Shown: positions 7,160 through 18,504 of the stretch, piece after piece
Numbering within the stretch: the stretch's first letter is position 1
How the letters are laid out: each line of letters starts with the position of its first letter
From: Azoarcus sp. PA01
Lineage (GTDB): Bacteria; Pseudomonadota; Gammaproteobacteria; Burkholderiales; Rhodocyclaceae
Length of the DNA: 64,000 nt
Reading direction: 5' to 3'
Assembly (NCBI GenBank): GCA_001274695.2
Contig: LARU01000004.1
Coordinates: 496,001 to 560,000, forward strand
The notes under the pieces: generated by a model
What the model was told of the DNA's origin: nothing
Databases searched by the model: none
Seen by the model: only the letters and a program-made list of their open reading frames with translations
Position numbers and translations under genes: made by a program

Positions 7160-9330
7160 CAGGCGGCGCCTCCAACACCGGTCGCGCGTTCGCGCCGGCG
7201 GTAATGCAGGAATGCGGGCGCGACGATGACGACGAACAGCAGCGCGACGAGCCCGAGCGGCCACACCACCGGCTGGTTCCACTGCGCGCGCAGCGCCTGC
7301 CGGCGTTCGAGGTCGACGCGCTGATACTTCAGCGTGTTGCGGACCATGCTGCCCGGCTTGCGATTCTCGACCCAGCCGTGCTGCAGCGAATAGGCTTTCG
7401 GGTGAAAGCCGAAAATCCACGGCGCGTCATGCTGCAGGATCGCGACCATGCGGTCGATGATGTTCTGGCGCTCCGGCCCGTCGGGCATCCCCTTCATCTG
7501 CTCGAACAGGCGGTCGTACTCGTCGTTCTGGTAGTTCGCCGCGTTCTGCCCCGACTCCCTGACCTTGGCCTGCGGGCCGTGCAGCAGGAACAGCATGTTC
7601 TCCGGGTCGGGATAGTCGGCGTTCCAGCCGAAGAAGAACAGCTGCGCGTTGCCTTCGCGGATCTTGTCCTGGAAGCGGTTGTAGTCGGTCGGGCGGACGA
7701 CGAACTGCACGCCGAGTTCGCGAAACTGCTTCGCGAGCCAGTCCGAACGCGCCTTGTCGCCGAGCCCGCCCGGCGTCGTGTCGAGGTTGATGATCAGCGG
7801 TTCGCCGGTGCGCGCGTCCCGCCCGTCCGGATAGCCGGCTTCGGCGAGCAGCCGCCGTGCGACGTCCTTGCTGCGGCGCACGGCCTTGCCGTCGCGCCAT
7901 TCATAGACGACCGGGTTGATGCCCGCCTCGCCGTCGCGCGCGCCGAAAATGCCCGGCGGGATCGGGTGCATCGCCGGCACGCCGCGGCCGTTGAGGAAGA
8001 TCGACACGAACTCCTCCATGTCGAGCGCGATCGAGATCGCCTGGCGGAGTTTACGCGCACGCTCGCGCCCCGCCGCCGTGTCGCCGCCGCCGACGACCGG
8101 ATCGAGCATGTTGAAGCCGAGGTAGAACACCGACGGCGACACCGAGGTCAGCAGCTCGATGCCGCGCTCGACCATGTCGTCCGACAGCACGACTTCCCCC
8201 TGGCTGCTCATATTGACGGCCTGGTCGAAGTTTTCCGACGACACGCCGGAGGCGTCGTAATAGCCCTGCAGGAACTTGTTCCAGTACGGGATTCCTTCGC
8301 GTTCGCGCGAGAACACGACCTTGTCGAGGAACGGCATCGGCTTGCCGCAATCGGCCAACAGTCCCGCATCGCGGTCGGCCTGATCGCCTTCGCACGGGTA
8401 AGGATCGCCGCGGTAGTTCGGATTCCTGACCAGCACCATGCGCGCGTTCGGGTTGTTCTCCGCGAGCATGAACGGACCGGTGCCGATCGGCCACCAGTCG
8501 AGCGTCAGGTTGCGCTCGGCCATGCCCGGCTGACCGAAAAAGCGGTCGGCCTCGGGCGGCACGGGGGCGAAGAAGGGCATCGACAACCAGTACAGGAACT
8601 GCGGGTAGGCGCCTTTCAGCGTGATGCGGTAGGTGTGGCGATCGACGACTTCGACGCCCGGCAGCGCGTGCTCGGTGAGATCGATCCAACCCGGGTTGCG
8701 CTGTGCCTCGTCGGCGAGGCGCTTTTGCAGCACCTTCAGGCCGGGGATGTACTCGGCCATCAGCTCGAAGATCGGCGAATGCAGCCGCGGGTGCGCGAGG
8801 CGCTTGATCTGGTGGACGAAATCGCCCGCTTCGAGCTCGCGCGTGCCGGTGTCGGGGAAATCTCCGAGGCCGCGCCCGCCTTCCAGATCGTCCGGCCCAA
8901 GCTCGAGGTAGCGCGGCGTGCCGTCGTCCGCTTTCGCGAAAGCCGGGTGAGGCTGATAGAGAATGCCGGGCGCGATGCGGATCTCGTACTCGCTGCGGTC
9001 GACGCGCGCGGCCGGCGCATCGACGGGAAGCTCGCGGCCGCGCGCATCGTAGCGGCGCACGACGGGCAGCTGCGCGGCGCTTCCGGGAATCAGCGTGTAG
9101 GGCCGCTTGAGGTAATGGTATTGCAGCGGCGGTTCATAGATCTGGTACAGGAACGCGGCCTCGTCCTCGCTGTACGACTGCACGGGGTCGAGGTGTTTCG
9201 GGCGATCGGTGAACGCCGTGTACATGACGTTCTGGTCACGTTCGGCGACCGGATAGGGGTCGTTCCACGCCTGCCCGCACGCGGCGAGCAGGACGCATGA
9301 CAGCAACAGTAGGCAGGCGCGCGAAAACAT
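7159..9330 (-). CDS. Extracellular solute-binding lipoprotein, family 5, with C-terminal membrane anchor
   Basis: 723 residues from MFSRACLLLL. A lipoprotein signal with lipobox LAAC ends at about residue 17. The body is an SBP_bac_5 (peptide/opine/nickel class) binding protein, recognisable from stretches such as LDWWPIGTGPFML and FFFGWNADYPDPENM. At about 723 residues it is longer than the usual 500-600, and near the C terminus there is a hydrophobic helix (WPLGLVALLFVVIVAPAF) followed by an Arg-rich tail, predicting a second membrane anchor. First gene of the ABC importer operon. The longest open frame begins 51 codons earlier but those codons lack a signal sequence. Confidence 0.88.
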   Translation of the reverse strand: MFSRACLLLLSCVLLAACGQAWNDPYPVAERDQNVMYTAFTDRPKHLDPVQSYSEDEAAFLYQIYEPPLQYHYLKRPYTLIPGSAAQLPVVRRYDARGRELPVDAPAARVDRSEYEIRIAPGILYQPHPAFAKADDGTPRYLELGPDDLEGGRGLGDFPDTGTRELEAGDFVHQIKRLAHPRLHSPIFELMAEYIPGLKVLQKRLADEAQRNPGWIDLTEHALPGVEVVDRHTYRITLKGAYPQFLYWLSMPFFAPVPPEADRFFGQPGMAERNLTLDWWPIGTGPFMLAENNPNARMVLVRNPNYRGDPYPCEGDQADRDAGLLADCGKPMPFLDKVVFSREREGIPYWNKFLQGYYDASGVSSENFDQAVNMSSQGEVVLSDDMVERGIELLTSVSPSVFYLGFNMLDPVVGGGDTAAGRERARKLRQAISIALDMEEFVSIFLNGRGVPAMHPIPPGIFGARDGEAGINPVVYEWRDGKAVRRSKDVARRLLAEAGYPDGRDARTGEPLIINLDTTPGGLGDKARSDWLAKQFRELGVQFVVRPTDYNRFQDKIREGNAQLFFFGWNADYPDPENMLFLLHGPQAKVRESGQNAANYQNDEYDRLFEQMKGMPDGPERQNIIDRMVAILQHDAPWIFGFHPKAYSLQHGWVENRKPGSMVRNTLKYQRVDLERRQALRAQWNQPVVWPLGLVALLFVVIVAPAFLHYRRRERATGVGGAA

Positions 9331-9447
9331 GAGGCCGATTCTACCTGCTGCAGCAGCGGCGCCGCGCATGTCGCCCGCGGCGGGGTTCGTCGCCCCGCCA
9401 GCCGCCCTCGTAGGCGGGCGAAGCACACGTGCGGCGACGGACCCAGC

Positions 9448-9453
9448 TATAAT
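9448..9453 (+). promoter_or_regulatory. Candidate -10 element for fabI
   Basis: A perfect TATAAT lies 32 bases before the fabI start. No good -35 hexamer is seen 16-18 bases upstream. A GGAG at 9471-9474 serves as ribosome binding site. Confidence 0.45.
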
Positions 9454-9485
9454 CGGGCGCTCAACAAGACGGAGCATTACCAAAA

Positions 9486-10277
9486 ATGGGCTTTCTCGCC
9501 GGAAAACGGATTCTGATCACCGGACTGCTCAGCAATCGCTCGATTTCCTACGGCATTGCGAAAGCGATGCACCGTGAAGGCGCCGAGCTCGCTTTCACGT
9601 ACCAGAACGAGCGCTTTCAGGAACGTGTGGCGAAAATGGCCGCCGAATTCGGTTCCGACCTGATTTTTTCTTGCGACGTGCAGAACGATGCCGAAATCGC
9701 CGGCCTGTTCGAACAGCTCGGGCAGAAATGGGACGGCCTGGACGGTCTGGTGCATTCGATCGCGTTCGCTCCGAGCGACGCGCTCGAAGGCGATTTCCTC
9801 GACGGGTTCTCGCGCGAGGCGTTCCGCATTTCGCAGGAAGTCAGCGCAGGCAGCTTCCCGCTGCTCGCAAAAGCGGCGCGCCCGATGATGAAAGGGCGCA
9901 AGGGCGCGCTGCTGACGATGTCCTATCTCGGCGCAGTGCGCACCATGCCCAACTACAACATCATGGGGCTGGCGAAAGCGAGCCTCGAAGCCTCGGTGCG
10001 CTACCTCGCGGTCTGCCTCGGCCCGGAAGGGACGCGGGTCAACGCGATCTCCGCAGGCCCGATCAAGACGCTCGCTGCCTCGGGCATCGGCAACTTCAGC
10101 AAGCTGCTGTCGTTCAACGAGCACAACGCCCCGCTGCGCCGCAACGTGACGATCGAGGAAGTCGGCAATGCGGCCGCGTTCCTGTGCTCGGACCTCGCCA
10201 GCGGCATGACCGGCGAGATCATGTACGTGGACGGCGGCTTCAACACGACCGCGCTGGGCAACTCCGAACAAAACTGA
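9486..10277 (+). CDS. fabI: Enoyl-[acyl-carrier-protein] reductase (NADH)
   Basis: 263 residues. Catalyses the last reduction of each fatty-acid elongation cycle in the cytoplasm. The start [19 protein letters not shown] has the FabI-type glycine-rich nucleotide site, and the active-site YNIMGLAK (Tyr-X6-Lys) follows [11 protein letters not shown]. The length is normal for FabI. Divergent from the peptide importer operon upstream and convergent with the PpiD-like gene downstream, with a two-way terminator between. It appears to be transcribed alone. Confidence 0.97.
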   Translation: MGFLAGKRILITGLLSNRSISYGIAKAMHREGAELAFTYQNERFQERVAKMAAEFGSDLIFSCDVQNDAEIAGLFEQLGQKWDGLDGLVHSIAFAPSDALEGDFLDGFSREAFRISQEVSAGSFPLLAKAARPMMKGRKGALLTMSYLGAVRTMPNYNIMGLAKASLEASVRYLAVCLGPEGTRVNAISAGPIKTLAASGIGNFSKLLSFNEHNAPLRRNVTIEEVGNAAAFLCSDLASGMTGEIMYVDGGFNTTALGNSEQN

Positions 10278-10314
10278 TTGCAGCTTCGCGCAGCAATTGC
10301 AGCTTCGCGCAGCA
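10277..10314. repeat. Perfect 19-base tandem duplication
   Basis: Two abutting identical 19-base copies (10277-10295 and 10296-10314, beginning ATTGCAGCTTCG) lie between the fabI stop codon and its terminator. Each copy contains a weak inverted repeat (TTGC...GCAA). Probably a local slippage duplication. Confidence 0.9.
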
Positions 10315-10347
10315 AAAAACCCGGCCAAGATCGCGCCGGGTTTTTTT
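10315..10347. terminator. Bidirectional intrinsic terminator between fabI and the ppiD-like gene
   Basis: Stem AAAAACCCGGC (10315-10325) pairs with GCCGGGTTTTT (10335-10345) around a nine-base loop, followed by T residues. The A run on the left gives a U tract on the minus strand, so it can end both convergent transcripts. Confidence 0.85.
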
Positions 10348-10372
10348 CGCCGCCGAAACGGCTCTCCTGCCG

Positions 10373-12274
10373 TTACGGCTGCTGTGCCCGCAGCGCCGCT
10401 TCGTTGATTTCGACCTCGTACCGCTCGCGCAGCGACGCGAGGAAAGCGTTGAAATCGCGCTCCGCGATCAGCCGCTGGTACTGCTGCGACACCGCCTGCA
10501 GGCGCGGATCGTCCTTTGCGAGTTCCGGTCGCGTCACGCTCTCGACGCGGAATACCGAATACCCGCCTTCCGGCATCGCGACCCCGGCGTATGCCGGCAG
10601 CTTGCTCTCCGCGGCACCGAACACCGCATCGATCGCCGCCGGAGCGAGTTCCGGACTTCCCCGGCGCACGACGCGCGCCTCGCTCCACGTCCCGCTCGCC
10701 TGCTCACCTTTCGCGAGCGCCGCCAATGCTGCTTCACCGCGGGCGACGGCGAGCTTGCTCGCCTCCTCGGCGCGCAGCTGCTTTTCGATCGACGCCTTGA
10801 CCTCTTCGAACGGCAGACGCTGCGCGGCTTCGAATTCGCGCACCCGCGCTGACACGAGCGTGCCGCGGGACACCTCGACCGCCTCGACGTTGCGGCCGTT
10901 CTTCACCGCTTCGTCCGAAAACAGCGCGTTGACGAGCTTGTCGTTCTTGAAGCCGCCGATCGATCCTTCCTCGGGGGAAATCCAGTCCGTCTGGCGAATC
11001 TCGAGGCCCAGCGCCTCAGCGGCGGGCTGCAGGCTGTCCGCCTGCTCGTAGACGAGGTTGGCGAACTGCTCGGCCTCTTCGGCGAAGCGGCGGCTTGCCG
11101 CCTGTCGCTTCAGCTCCTCGGCAATCTCGTCGCGGACTTCTTCGAGCGGCCGCGCTTTCGCGGGCTTGATGTCGACGACCTGGATGATGTGAAAACCGAA
11201 ATCCGACCGGACCACATCGCTGATCTGGCCTTTTTCGAGGCTGAACACCGCGTCCTCGAACGGCTTGACCATCGCCCCGCGGCCGAAGAAACCCAGTTCG
11301 CCGCCGCGCGCCGCCGACCCCGGATCCTGCGACTCGGCCTTCGCCAGTTCCGCGAAGCGCTCCGGGTTCGCGCGCACCTGGTCGAGCAGCGCTGCGGCCT
11401 TTTCACTTGCCTTCGCAACATCTTCGGCCGGCGCGTCGGCTCCCGCCTCAATCAGGATATGGCGCGCGTTGCGCTCTTCCGGCTGGCCGAAGCGCGCGGC
11501 ATTCGCCTCGTAGAACTTGCGGATTTCGTCGTCGGACACCGAAACCTGCTTCAGCAGCGCGTTTTCGTCGAACACGAGATAGTCCGCGCGCAGCCGCGCC
11601 GGGCGCTCGAAACGCTCGGAGTTCGCATCGTAATATTTCTTCGCCGCATCGTCGGGGAGCTCGACCTGCGCAAGAAAGGCGTCGGGCGAGAATTTCAGTT
11701 CGCTGACCTTGCGTTCTTCGAGCTGTGCCTCGAGGAAACGCTGCACGGACGCCTGCGCCGTGAAAGCGGATTGACCGACTGCCAGCGCGACCTGCTGGAC
11801 GCGCAGATCCTGTCCGAGGCGCGCCTCGAACATCGCCGGCGTCATGCCCTGCGCCCGCACCGCGGCTTCGTAACGTGCGAGCGAGAAACGCCCGTCCTCC
11901 TGGAACGCCGGCACCGTCGCGATGACCTGCTGCAGCTGCTGCTGCGTCACGACCAGGCCGTTGTCCGCAGCGTGCATCGCCAGCAGACGCTGGTTGACGA
12001 GGTTCTCCACCACCGAGCGGCGCATTGCTTCCGATTCGAGCATCGCCCGATCGACCTGCCCGCCCATCGACTGACGCAGCCGGTCCTGTTGATCCCGCAA
12101 CGCCTGGCCGAACTCATTCATCGAGATTTTCGACCCGCCCACCGTCGCGACCTCGTTCCCGCCGGGCCCATCGGTGAAGTATGAATCGAGGCCGAAGAAT
12201 GCGAACGGGACGATCAGCAGCGCCAGGATGACCTGGGCGATGCGCTTGTTGTTGCGGACGGCATCAAACATCAT
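10373..12274 (-). CDS. ppiD: PpiD-like periplasmic folding chaperone (SurA N-terminal and PpiC domains)
   Basis: 633 residues. Anchored in the inner membrane by one N-terminal helix (AQVILALLIVPFAFFGLDSYF), with the rest in the periplasm, where PpiD-type proteins help newly exported outer-membrane proteins fold. A SurA_N-like chaperone region covers about residues 35-180 and a parvulin-type PpiC domain about 260-370 (RNARHILIEAGADA ... GGELGFFGRGAMVKPFEDAVF). A PpiC-like C-terminal region follows. The length agrees with E. coli PpiD (623). It lies 209 bases downstream of clpB on the same strand; co-transcription is possible but not shown. Confidence 0.92.
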   Translation of the reverse strand: MMFDAVRNNKRIAQVILALLIVPFAFFGLDSYFTDGPGGNEVATVGGSKISMNEFGQALRDQQDRLRQSMGGQVDRAMLESEAMRRSVVENLVNQRLLAMHAADNGLVVTQQQLQQVIATVPAFQEDGRFSLARYEAAVRAQGMTPAMFEARLGQDLRVQQVALAVGQSAFTAQASVQRFLEAQLEERKVSELKFSPDAFLAQVELPDDAAKKYYDANSERFERPARLRADYLVFDENALLKQVSVSDDEIRKFYEANAARFGQPEERNARHILIEAGADAPAEDVAKASEKAAALLDQVRANPERFAELAKAESQDPGSAARGGELGFFGRGAMVKPFEDAVFSLEKGQISDVVRSDFGFHIIQVVDIKPAKARPLEEVRDEIAEELKRQAASRRFAEEAEQFANLVYEQADSLQPAAEALGLEIRQTDWISPEEGSIGGFKNDKLVNALFSDEAVKNGRNVEAVEVSRGTLVSARVREFEAAQRLPFEEVKASIEKQLRAEEASKLAVARGEAALAALAKGEQASGTWSEARVVRRGSPELAPAAIDAVFGAAESKLPAYAGVAMPEGGYSVFRVESVTRPELAKDDPRLQAVSQQYQRLIAERDFNAFLASLRERYEVEINEAALRAQQP

Positions 12275-12483
12275 GTTTTTCCGTGGAAACCAGGGGAAGG
12301 GCGTTCGGCCTGGGCCGAAAACGCAAAGGCGGCATTATCGCATCGCCGCGGGCGGCAGGCCACCGTGGCGGCCGGCGTCGTGGCCAGCGGTGGCGAAGAG
12401 CCGGAACTCCGTGCTTCCCGGAACGGCGCCGGCGGGCGACGAGGAAATTCCGCGGCCCGCCGATACGACAGTGAGGCGTCCTG

Positions 12484-15066
<2,583 letters not shown>

Positions 15067-15101
15067 GGTGTGCGTTCCTGTTCTGAGTGGATTGCCATCG
15101 A

Positions 15102-15129
15102 AGATGGGGGCACGGACAACAAAGTCAAC
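15102..15129 (-). promoter_or_regulatory. Sigma-32 (heat-shock) promoter for clpB
   Basis: Read on the minus strand: -35 GTTGAC (15129-15124), a 14-base spacer, and -10 CCCCATCT (15109-15102). The -10 fits the RpoH consensus CCCCATNT exactly and the -35 keeps the TTGA core. It lies about 40 bases upstream of the clpB start, as expected for a heat-shock gene. Confidence 0.75.
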
Positions 15130-15202
15130 GGTTCAAAGTCAGCGGTTCGCCGAAACCGGTGACCGCGTCCGGCCAATGCCAGAGGGAAACATGCGGGCGA
15201 AT

Positions 15203-15218
15203 GTTGCTGCAGTGCAAC
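15203..15218. promoter_or_regulatory. Inverted repeat upstream of the phasin gene, possible PhaR operator
   Basis: GTTGC and GCAAC arms flank a TGCAGT centre. Phasin genes are usually repressed by PhaR, whose sites are TGC/GCA-rich dyads, so this is a candidate operator. Assignment by analogy only. Confidence 0.35.
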
Positions 15219-15359
15219 GGGTACAGGCAGTGCGGTATTACGCCGATTCCATCCTACTGTAATATATCCGGATGCCGGGGCGAGGGAGCGGCGGCGCACG
15301 TACGGCGCCCGCAGCGCTTGGTAGTTCCAGTGTTCAAACTTTGCGCGTGGAGAAAGAAT

Positions 15360-15869
15360 ATGGCAACGAAACAGGACCAGATCAACGAGCTTCAGAAGAA
15401 AAATCTCGAAGCGGCGGTGCGTCTGGCGCAGATGTCGATCGAAAACTCGCAGCGCATCATGGAACTGCAGGTTGCGGTGGCGAAGAGCCTGTTCGAAGAG
15501 GGTGTGGAGAGCGCCAAGGCGCTTTCCAGCGTCAAGGATCCGCAGCAGGCGATCGAACTGCGCACGCAGTACGCCCAGAGCACGACGGAAAAGATGCTGT
15601 CGTGCGCACGTGAAATGGCGGAACTGACGAATCGTACCCAGGCCGAAGTCGGAAAGCTCGTCGGCGAGCAACTGTCCACAGGCGGCAAGGAGATGTTCGA
15701 GGCGATGCAGAAGATGTTCACCGGCATGCCGATCAACGACCAGAATGCGATGACTGCGCTCCAGACCGCAATGGACACGACGCGCTCGGCCTTCGAGCAG
15801 ATGACGCGCGCTTCATCCGAAGCGTTCCAGATGTTCACGCAACCGGGTGGCACCAAGCCGAAGAAGTAA
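15360..15869 (+). CDS. Phasin family protein
   Basis: 169 residues, nearly all helical, with a phasin_2-type composition rich in Ala, Gln, Glu and Met and with no cysteine outside one position. Phasins coat polyhydroxyalkanoate granules and control granule number and size. The chosen start, MATKQDQINELQKKN, follows GGAGAAAG at normal spacing; the open frame extends 91 codons upstream without coding character. It is monocistronic: divergent from clpB and closed by a terminator. It is direct evidence that the organism can store PHA, although no PHA synthase gene lies in the window. Confidence 0.88.
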   Translation: MATKQDQINELQKKNLEAAVRLAQMSIENSQRIMELQVAVAKSLFEEGVESAKALSSVKDPQQAIELRTQYAQSTTEKMLSCAREMAELTNRTQAEVGKLVGEQLSTGGKEMFEAMQKMFTGMPINDQNAMTALQTAMDTTRSAFEQMTRASSEAFQMFTQPGGTKPKK

Positions 15870-15887
15870 GCCCGGTCCGGTTGCAAC

Positions 15888-15912
15888 AACGGCGCCGTGG
15901 GCGCCGTTTCTC
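15888..15912 (+). terminator. Intrinsic terminator after the phasin gene
   Basis: Perfect 9-bp stem AACGGCGCC / GGCGCCGTT (15888-15896 and 15900-15908) with a three-base loop, followed by a short T-rich run. Confidence 0.75.
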
Positions 15913-16015
15913 CGTCGTGCGGTTTTTCCGACGCTTTCCCGGCGCTTCCCGATTCTCCCGCCGCTTGCGGATCGCGCTGCGGCCTTGCTGCGCTCCCGCC
16001 GCAAATGCAGCCGCG

Positions 16016-16492
16016 TCAGCTCTGCGGCGGCGACTCCGACTTCGTCTCCCAGCGCGCCGCTGCGCTGTCGTCGCTATCTCGCGCATCGACCCAATGCGCG
16101 CCGTCCGGTGTTTCCTCGAGCTTCCAGAAAGGCGCGCGGGTCTTCAGATAGTCCATGACAAACTCGCATGCCGCGAACGCCTCGCCGCGATGAGCACCGG
16201 CGACGCCGACGAAGACGATGCGGTCTCCCGGCTCGAGCCTGCCGTAGCGATGGATCACGCGCACGTCGTCGAGTTGCCAGCGCCGCCGGGCTTCGCCGAC
16301 GATGTCTTCGAGCGAGCGCTCGGTCATTCCCGGATAGTGCTCGAGCGTCATCGCCGCGACTTCGGCACCGCCGCTGACGTCCCGCACCAGGCCGACGAAG
16401 CTCGCCACGGCTCCAACCTGGGGCCGCCCCTGCGACAGCGCGGCAATCTCGGCGCCGACGTCGAAATCTGCTTGCTGGACGCTTACCGACAT
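16016..16492 (-). CDS. moaE: Molybdopterin synthase catalytic subunit MoaE
   Basis: 158 residues. With MoaD it converts precursor Z (cPMP) into molybdopterin. Family motifs are visible: VGLVRDVSGG, LEHYPGMTE, VIHRYGRLEPGD and the active-site region KTRAPFWKLEET with the conserved lysines. It follows moaD by three bases and is the last gene of a moeA-moaD-moaE cluster. No moaA or moaC gene is present here, so earlier cofactor steps must be encoded elsewhere. Confidence 0.96.
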   Translation of the reverse strand: MSVSVQQADFDVGAEIAALSQGRPQVGAVASFVGLVRDVSGGAEVAAMTLEHYPGMTERSLEDIVGEARRRWQLDDVRVIHRYGRLEPGDRIVFVGVAGAHRGEAFAACEFVMDYLKTRAPFWKLEETPDGAHWVDARDSDDSAAARWETKSESPPQS

Positions 16493-16495
16493 GTT

Positions 16496-16750
16496 TCAGC
16501 CTCCGGTGACCGGCGGAAAGAAAGCGATCTCGTCGCCGGGGCCGACGGGCTCGCCCGGGCTCGCCATGCGCTGATTGCGGGCGGCGCGCACGTTGCGGCC
16601 TTCCGCGAGCGCGTCCCACTCGTTGCCCCGCTCGGCAAGGAAAGCGCGCAGATCACCGATCGTGCCCACCCCGGCGGGCAGCACGAACGATTCTTCGGCA
16701 CGCCCGACCGCGTCCCTGAGCGACGCGAAATAAAGGATTTTGACGTTCAT
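16496..16750 (-). CDS. moaD: Molybdopterin synthase sulfur carrier subunit MoaD
   Basis: 84 residues, a ubiquitin-like fold ending in the required Gly-Gly (PPVTGG) that is thiocarboxylated to donate sulfur to precursor Z. The start MNVKILYFASLRDAVG is canonical; an ATG eight codons upstream is less likely because it overlaps the end of moeA. It lies between moeA and moaE in a tight minus-strand operon. Confidence 0.95.
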   Translation of the reverse strand: MNVKILYFASLRDAVGRAEESFVLPAGVGTIGDLRAFLAERGNEWDALAEGRNVRAARNQRMASPGEPVGPGDEIAFFPPVTGG

Positions 16751-16754
16751 GATT

Positions 16755-17960
16755 TCAATATAACAGCTCACCATAAGGCAGAAAGCGGACCGTCACGCCG
16801 CGCGGGATCGGCGTGTCGGCCGGCACATCGACGAGGCCATCGGCCCATACGATCGACGACAGCGCTGCAGCGCCCTGGTGAGCATACAGCTCGACGCCTC
16901 CGGTGTCGTTGAAGCGCGCACGCAGGAACTCGCGACGGCGATCCGGCCGCGGCCAGTCGAAATCCGCCCGCAACGCCACGGCCCGGGGTTTCAGCGCGCT
17001 CGCCCCCTGCGTCGCAAGGATGAAGGGCCGCACCATCATCAGGAAAGTCACGAAGCTCGACACGGGGTTGCCCGGCAGACCGATGAACGCAGCTGCTCCG
17101 ACGCGCCCGTACGCCAAGGGCTTGCCGGGTTTCATCGCGATCTTCCACAGGTCGAGCGAGCCTTCGGCTTCGACCGCGGGCTTCACGTGATCTTCTTCGC
17201 CGACCGAGACGCCGCCGCTCGTGAGGATCAGCTCGTGTCCTTGCGCGGCGTCGCGCAACACTGCGCGCGTCGCCTCAAGACGGTCCGGCACGATGCCAAA
17301 ATCGGTGACTTCGCAACCGAGCTGCAGCAGCAGCGCGCGCAGCTGGAAGCGGTTGGAGTTATACACGCCGCCCGGGGGAAGCGGTTCGCCCGGCATGACC
17401 AGTTCGTCGCCGGTGGAAAACAGCGCGACGCGCATGCGGCGCACGACCGGCAGCTGCGCGATGCCGACCGACGCAGCGAGTCCGAGCTCCTGCGGGCGCA
17501 GCCGCGTGCCAGCCGCCAGCACCGTTTCACCGCGGGCGATCTCGCTGCCGGCCAGTCTTACCGCCTCGCCGGCGCGCGGTTGATGATTGATCACCACCGC
17601 CTCGCCCTGGTGCTCGCACATCTCCTGCATCACGACGACGTCGGCGCCGGCGGGCAGCGGTGCTCCGGTGAAGATGCGCGCGGCAGTGCCCGGCTGAAGC
17701 GGATGGCCGACACTGCCGGCGGGAATTCGCTGCGACACCGCGAGGGACGCCCCGGGCGCCGTGACATCAGCCGCGCGCAGCGCGTAGCCGTCCATCGTCG
17801 ACGTGTCGAGCGCAGGTACCGAAACCGGCGAATGCAGATCGGCGGCGAGCACCCTGCCCTGCGCGACGAAGGTGTCGGCCATGTCGATCTCGCGGACCGG
17901 CTGGGCCTTGCGGATCAGCGTGTCGAGCGCTTCGTCAAAGGAGAGCATGTTGGCGTTCAT
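16755..17960 (-). CDS. moeA: Molybdopterin molybdenumtransferase MoeA
   Basis: 401 residues, the normal length. Inserts molybdate into adenylylated molybdopterin. Characteristic segments: SVPALDTSTMDGYALRAAD, the insertion RIFTGAPLPAGADVVVMQE, and the MPT-binding ILTSGGVSVGEEDHVK ... KPGKPLAYGRV ... FIGLPGNPVSS. It follows mobB with a three-base gap and precedes moaD by four bases, so mobB-moeA-moaD-moaE form one transcription unit. Confidence 0.96.
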   Translation of the reverse strand: MNANMLSFDEALDTLIRKAQPVREIDMADTFVAQGRVLAADLHSPVSVPALDTSTMDGYALRAADVTAPGASLAVSQRIPAGSVGHPLQPGTAARIFTGAPLPAGADVVVMQEMCEHQGEAVVINHQPRAGEAVRLAGSEIARGETVLAAGTRLRPQELGLAASVGIAQLPVVRRMRVALFSTGDELVMPGEPLPPGGVYNSNRFQLRALLLQLGCEVTDFGIVPDRLEATRAVLRDAAQGHELILTSGGVSVGEEDHVKPAVEAEGSLDLWKIAMKPGKPLAYGRVGAAAFIGLPGNPVSSFVTFLMMVRPFILATQGASALKPRAVALRADFDWPRPDRRREFLRARFNDTGGVELYAHQGAAALSSIVWADGLVDVPADTPIPRGVTVRFLPYGELLY

Positions 17961-17963
17961 GAT

Positions 17964-18461
17964 TTACGCGGGTAACCGCGGGTAAGCAAGAATGAATTCG
18001 GCAATCGCCGCGCCGTCGTCGAGCGCAAGGGTCGGCAACGGACACTCGATCCCGGCGTTGGTCGCGACTGCGACGACGTGGGGATTGTCGGTCCACAGCG
18101 GCGGCTTGCCGTGCGCCGGGCGATGCACTTCGATCTTCGGCACGGCAGCGGCCTTGTAGCCCTCGATCAGCACGACGTCGCACGGCGACAACAGGCGCAG
18201 CTGCGCTTCGAGCGTCGGCTCCGCCTCACCGCGAAGCTCGTGCATCAGCACCCAGCGATCGTTCGACAGCATCAGCACCTGGCTGGCTCCCGCCTCGCGG
18301 TGGCGAAACGAGTCCTTGCCCGGGCGGTCGAGGTCGAAACCGTGGTGGGCGTGCTTGATGACGGACACCGAAATCCCGCGCGCGGTGAACTGGGGAATGA
18401 GCTTTTCGATCAGGGTGGTCTTGCCGCAACCGGACCAGCCGGCGATGCCGAATACGATCAT
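17964..18461 (-). CDS. mobB: Molybdopterin-guanine dinucleotide biosynthesis adaptor MobB
   Basis: 165 residues, a GTP-binding partner of MobA in making the guanine dinucleotide form of the cofactor. The start MIVFGIAGWSGCGKTT leads straight into Walker A (GWSGCGKTTLIEKL), followed by the typical VIKHAHHGFDLDRPGKDSFRHREAGA segment and VVLIEGYK. The open frame continues upstream for 45 codons in a region without family similarity, so the internal ATG was chosen. First gene of the mob/moe/moa unit. Confidence 0.94.
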   Translation of the reverse strand: MIVFGIAGWSGCGKTTLIEKLIPQFTARGISVSVIKHAHHGFDLDRPGKDSFRHREAGASQVLMLSNDRWVLMHELRGEAEPTLEAQLRLLSPCDVVLIEGYKAAAVPKIEVHRPAHGKPPLWTDNPHVVAVATNAGIECPLPTLALDDGAAIAEFILAYPRLPA

Positions 18462-18504
18462 CAGTGGTTCGCTCGATTCAAATGTTGAGGAGCATACAAC
18501 ATGC

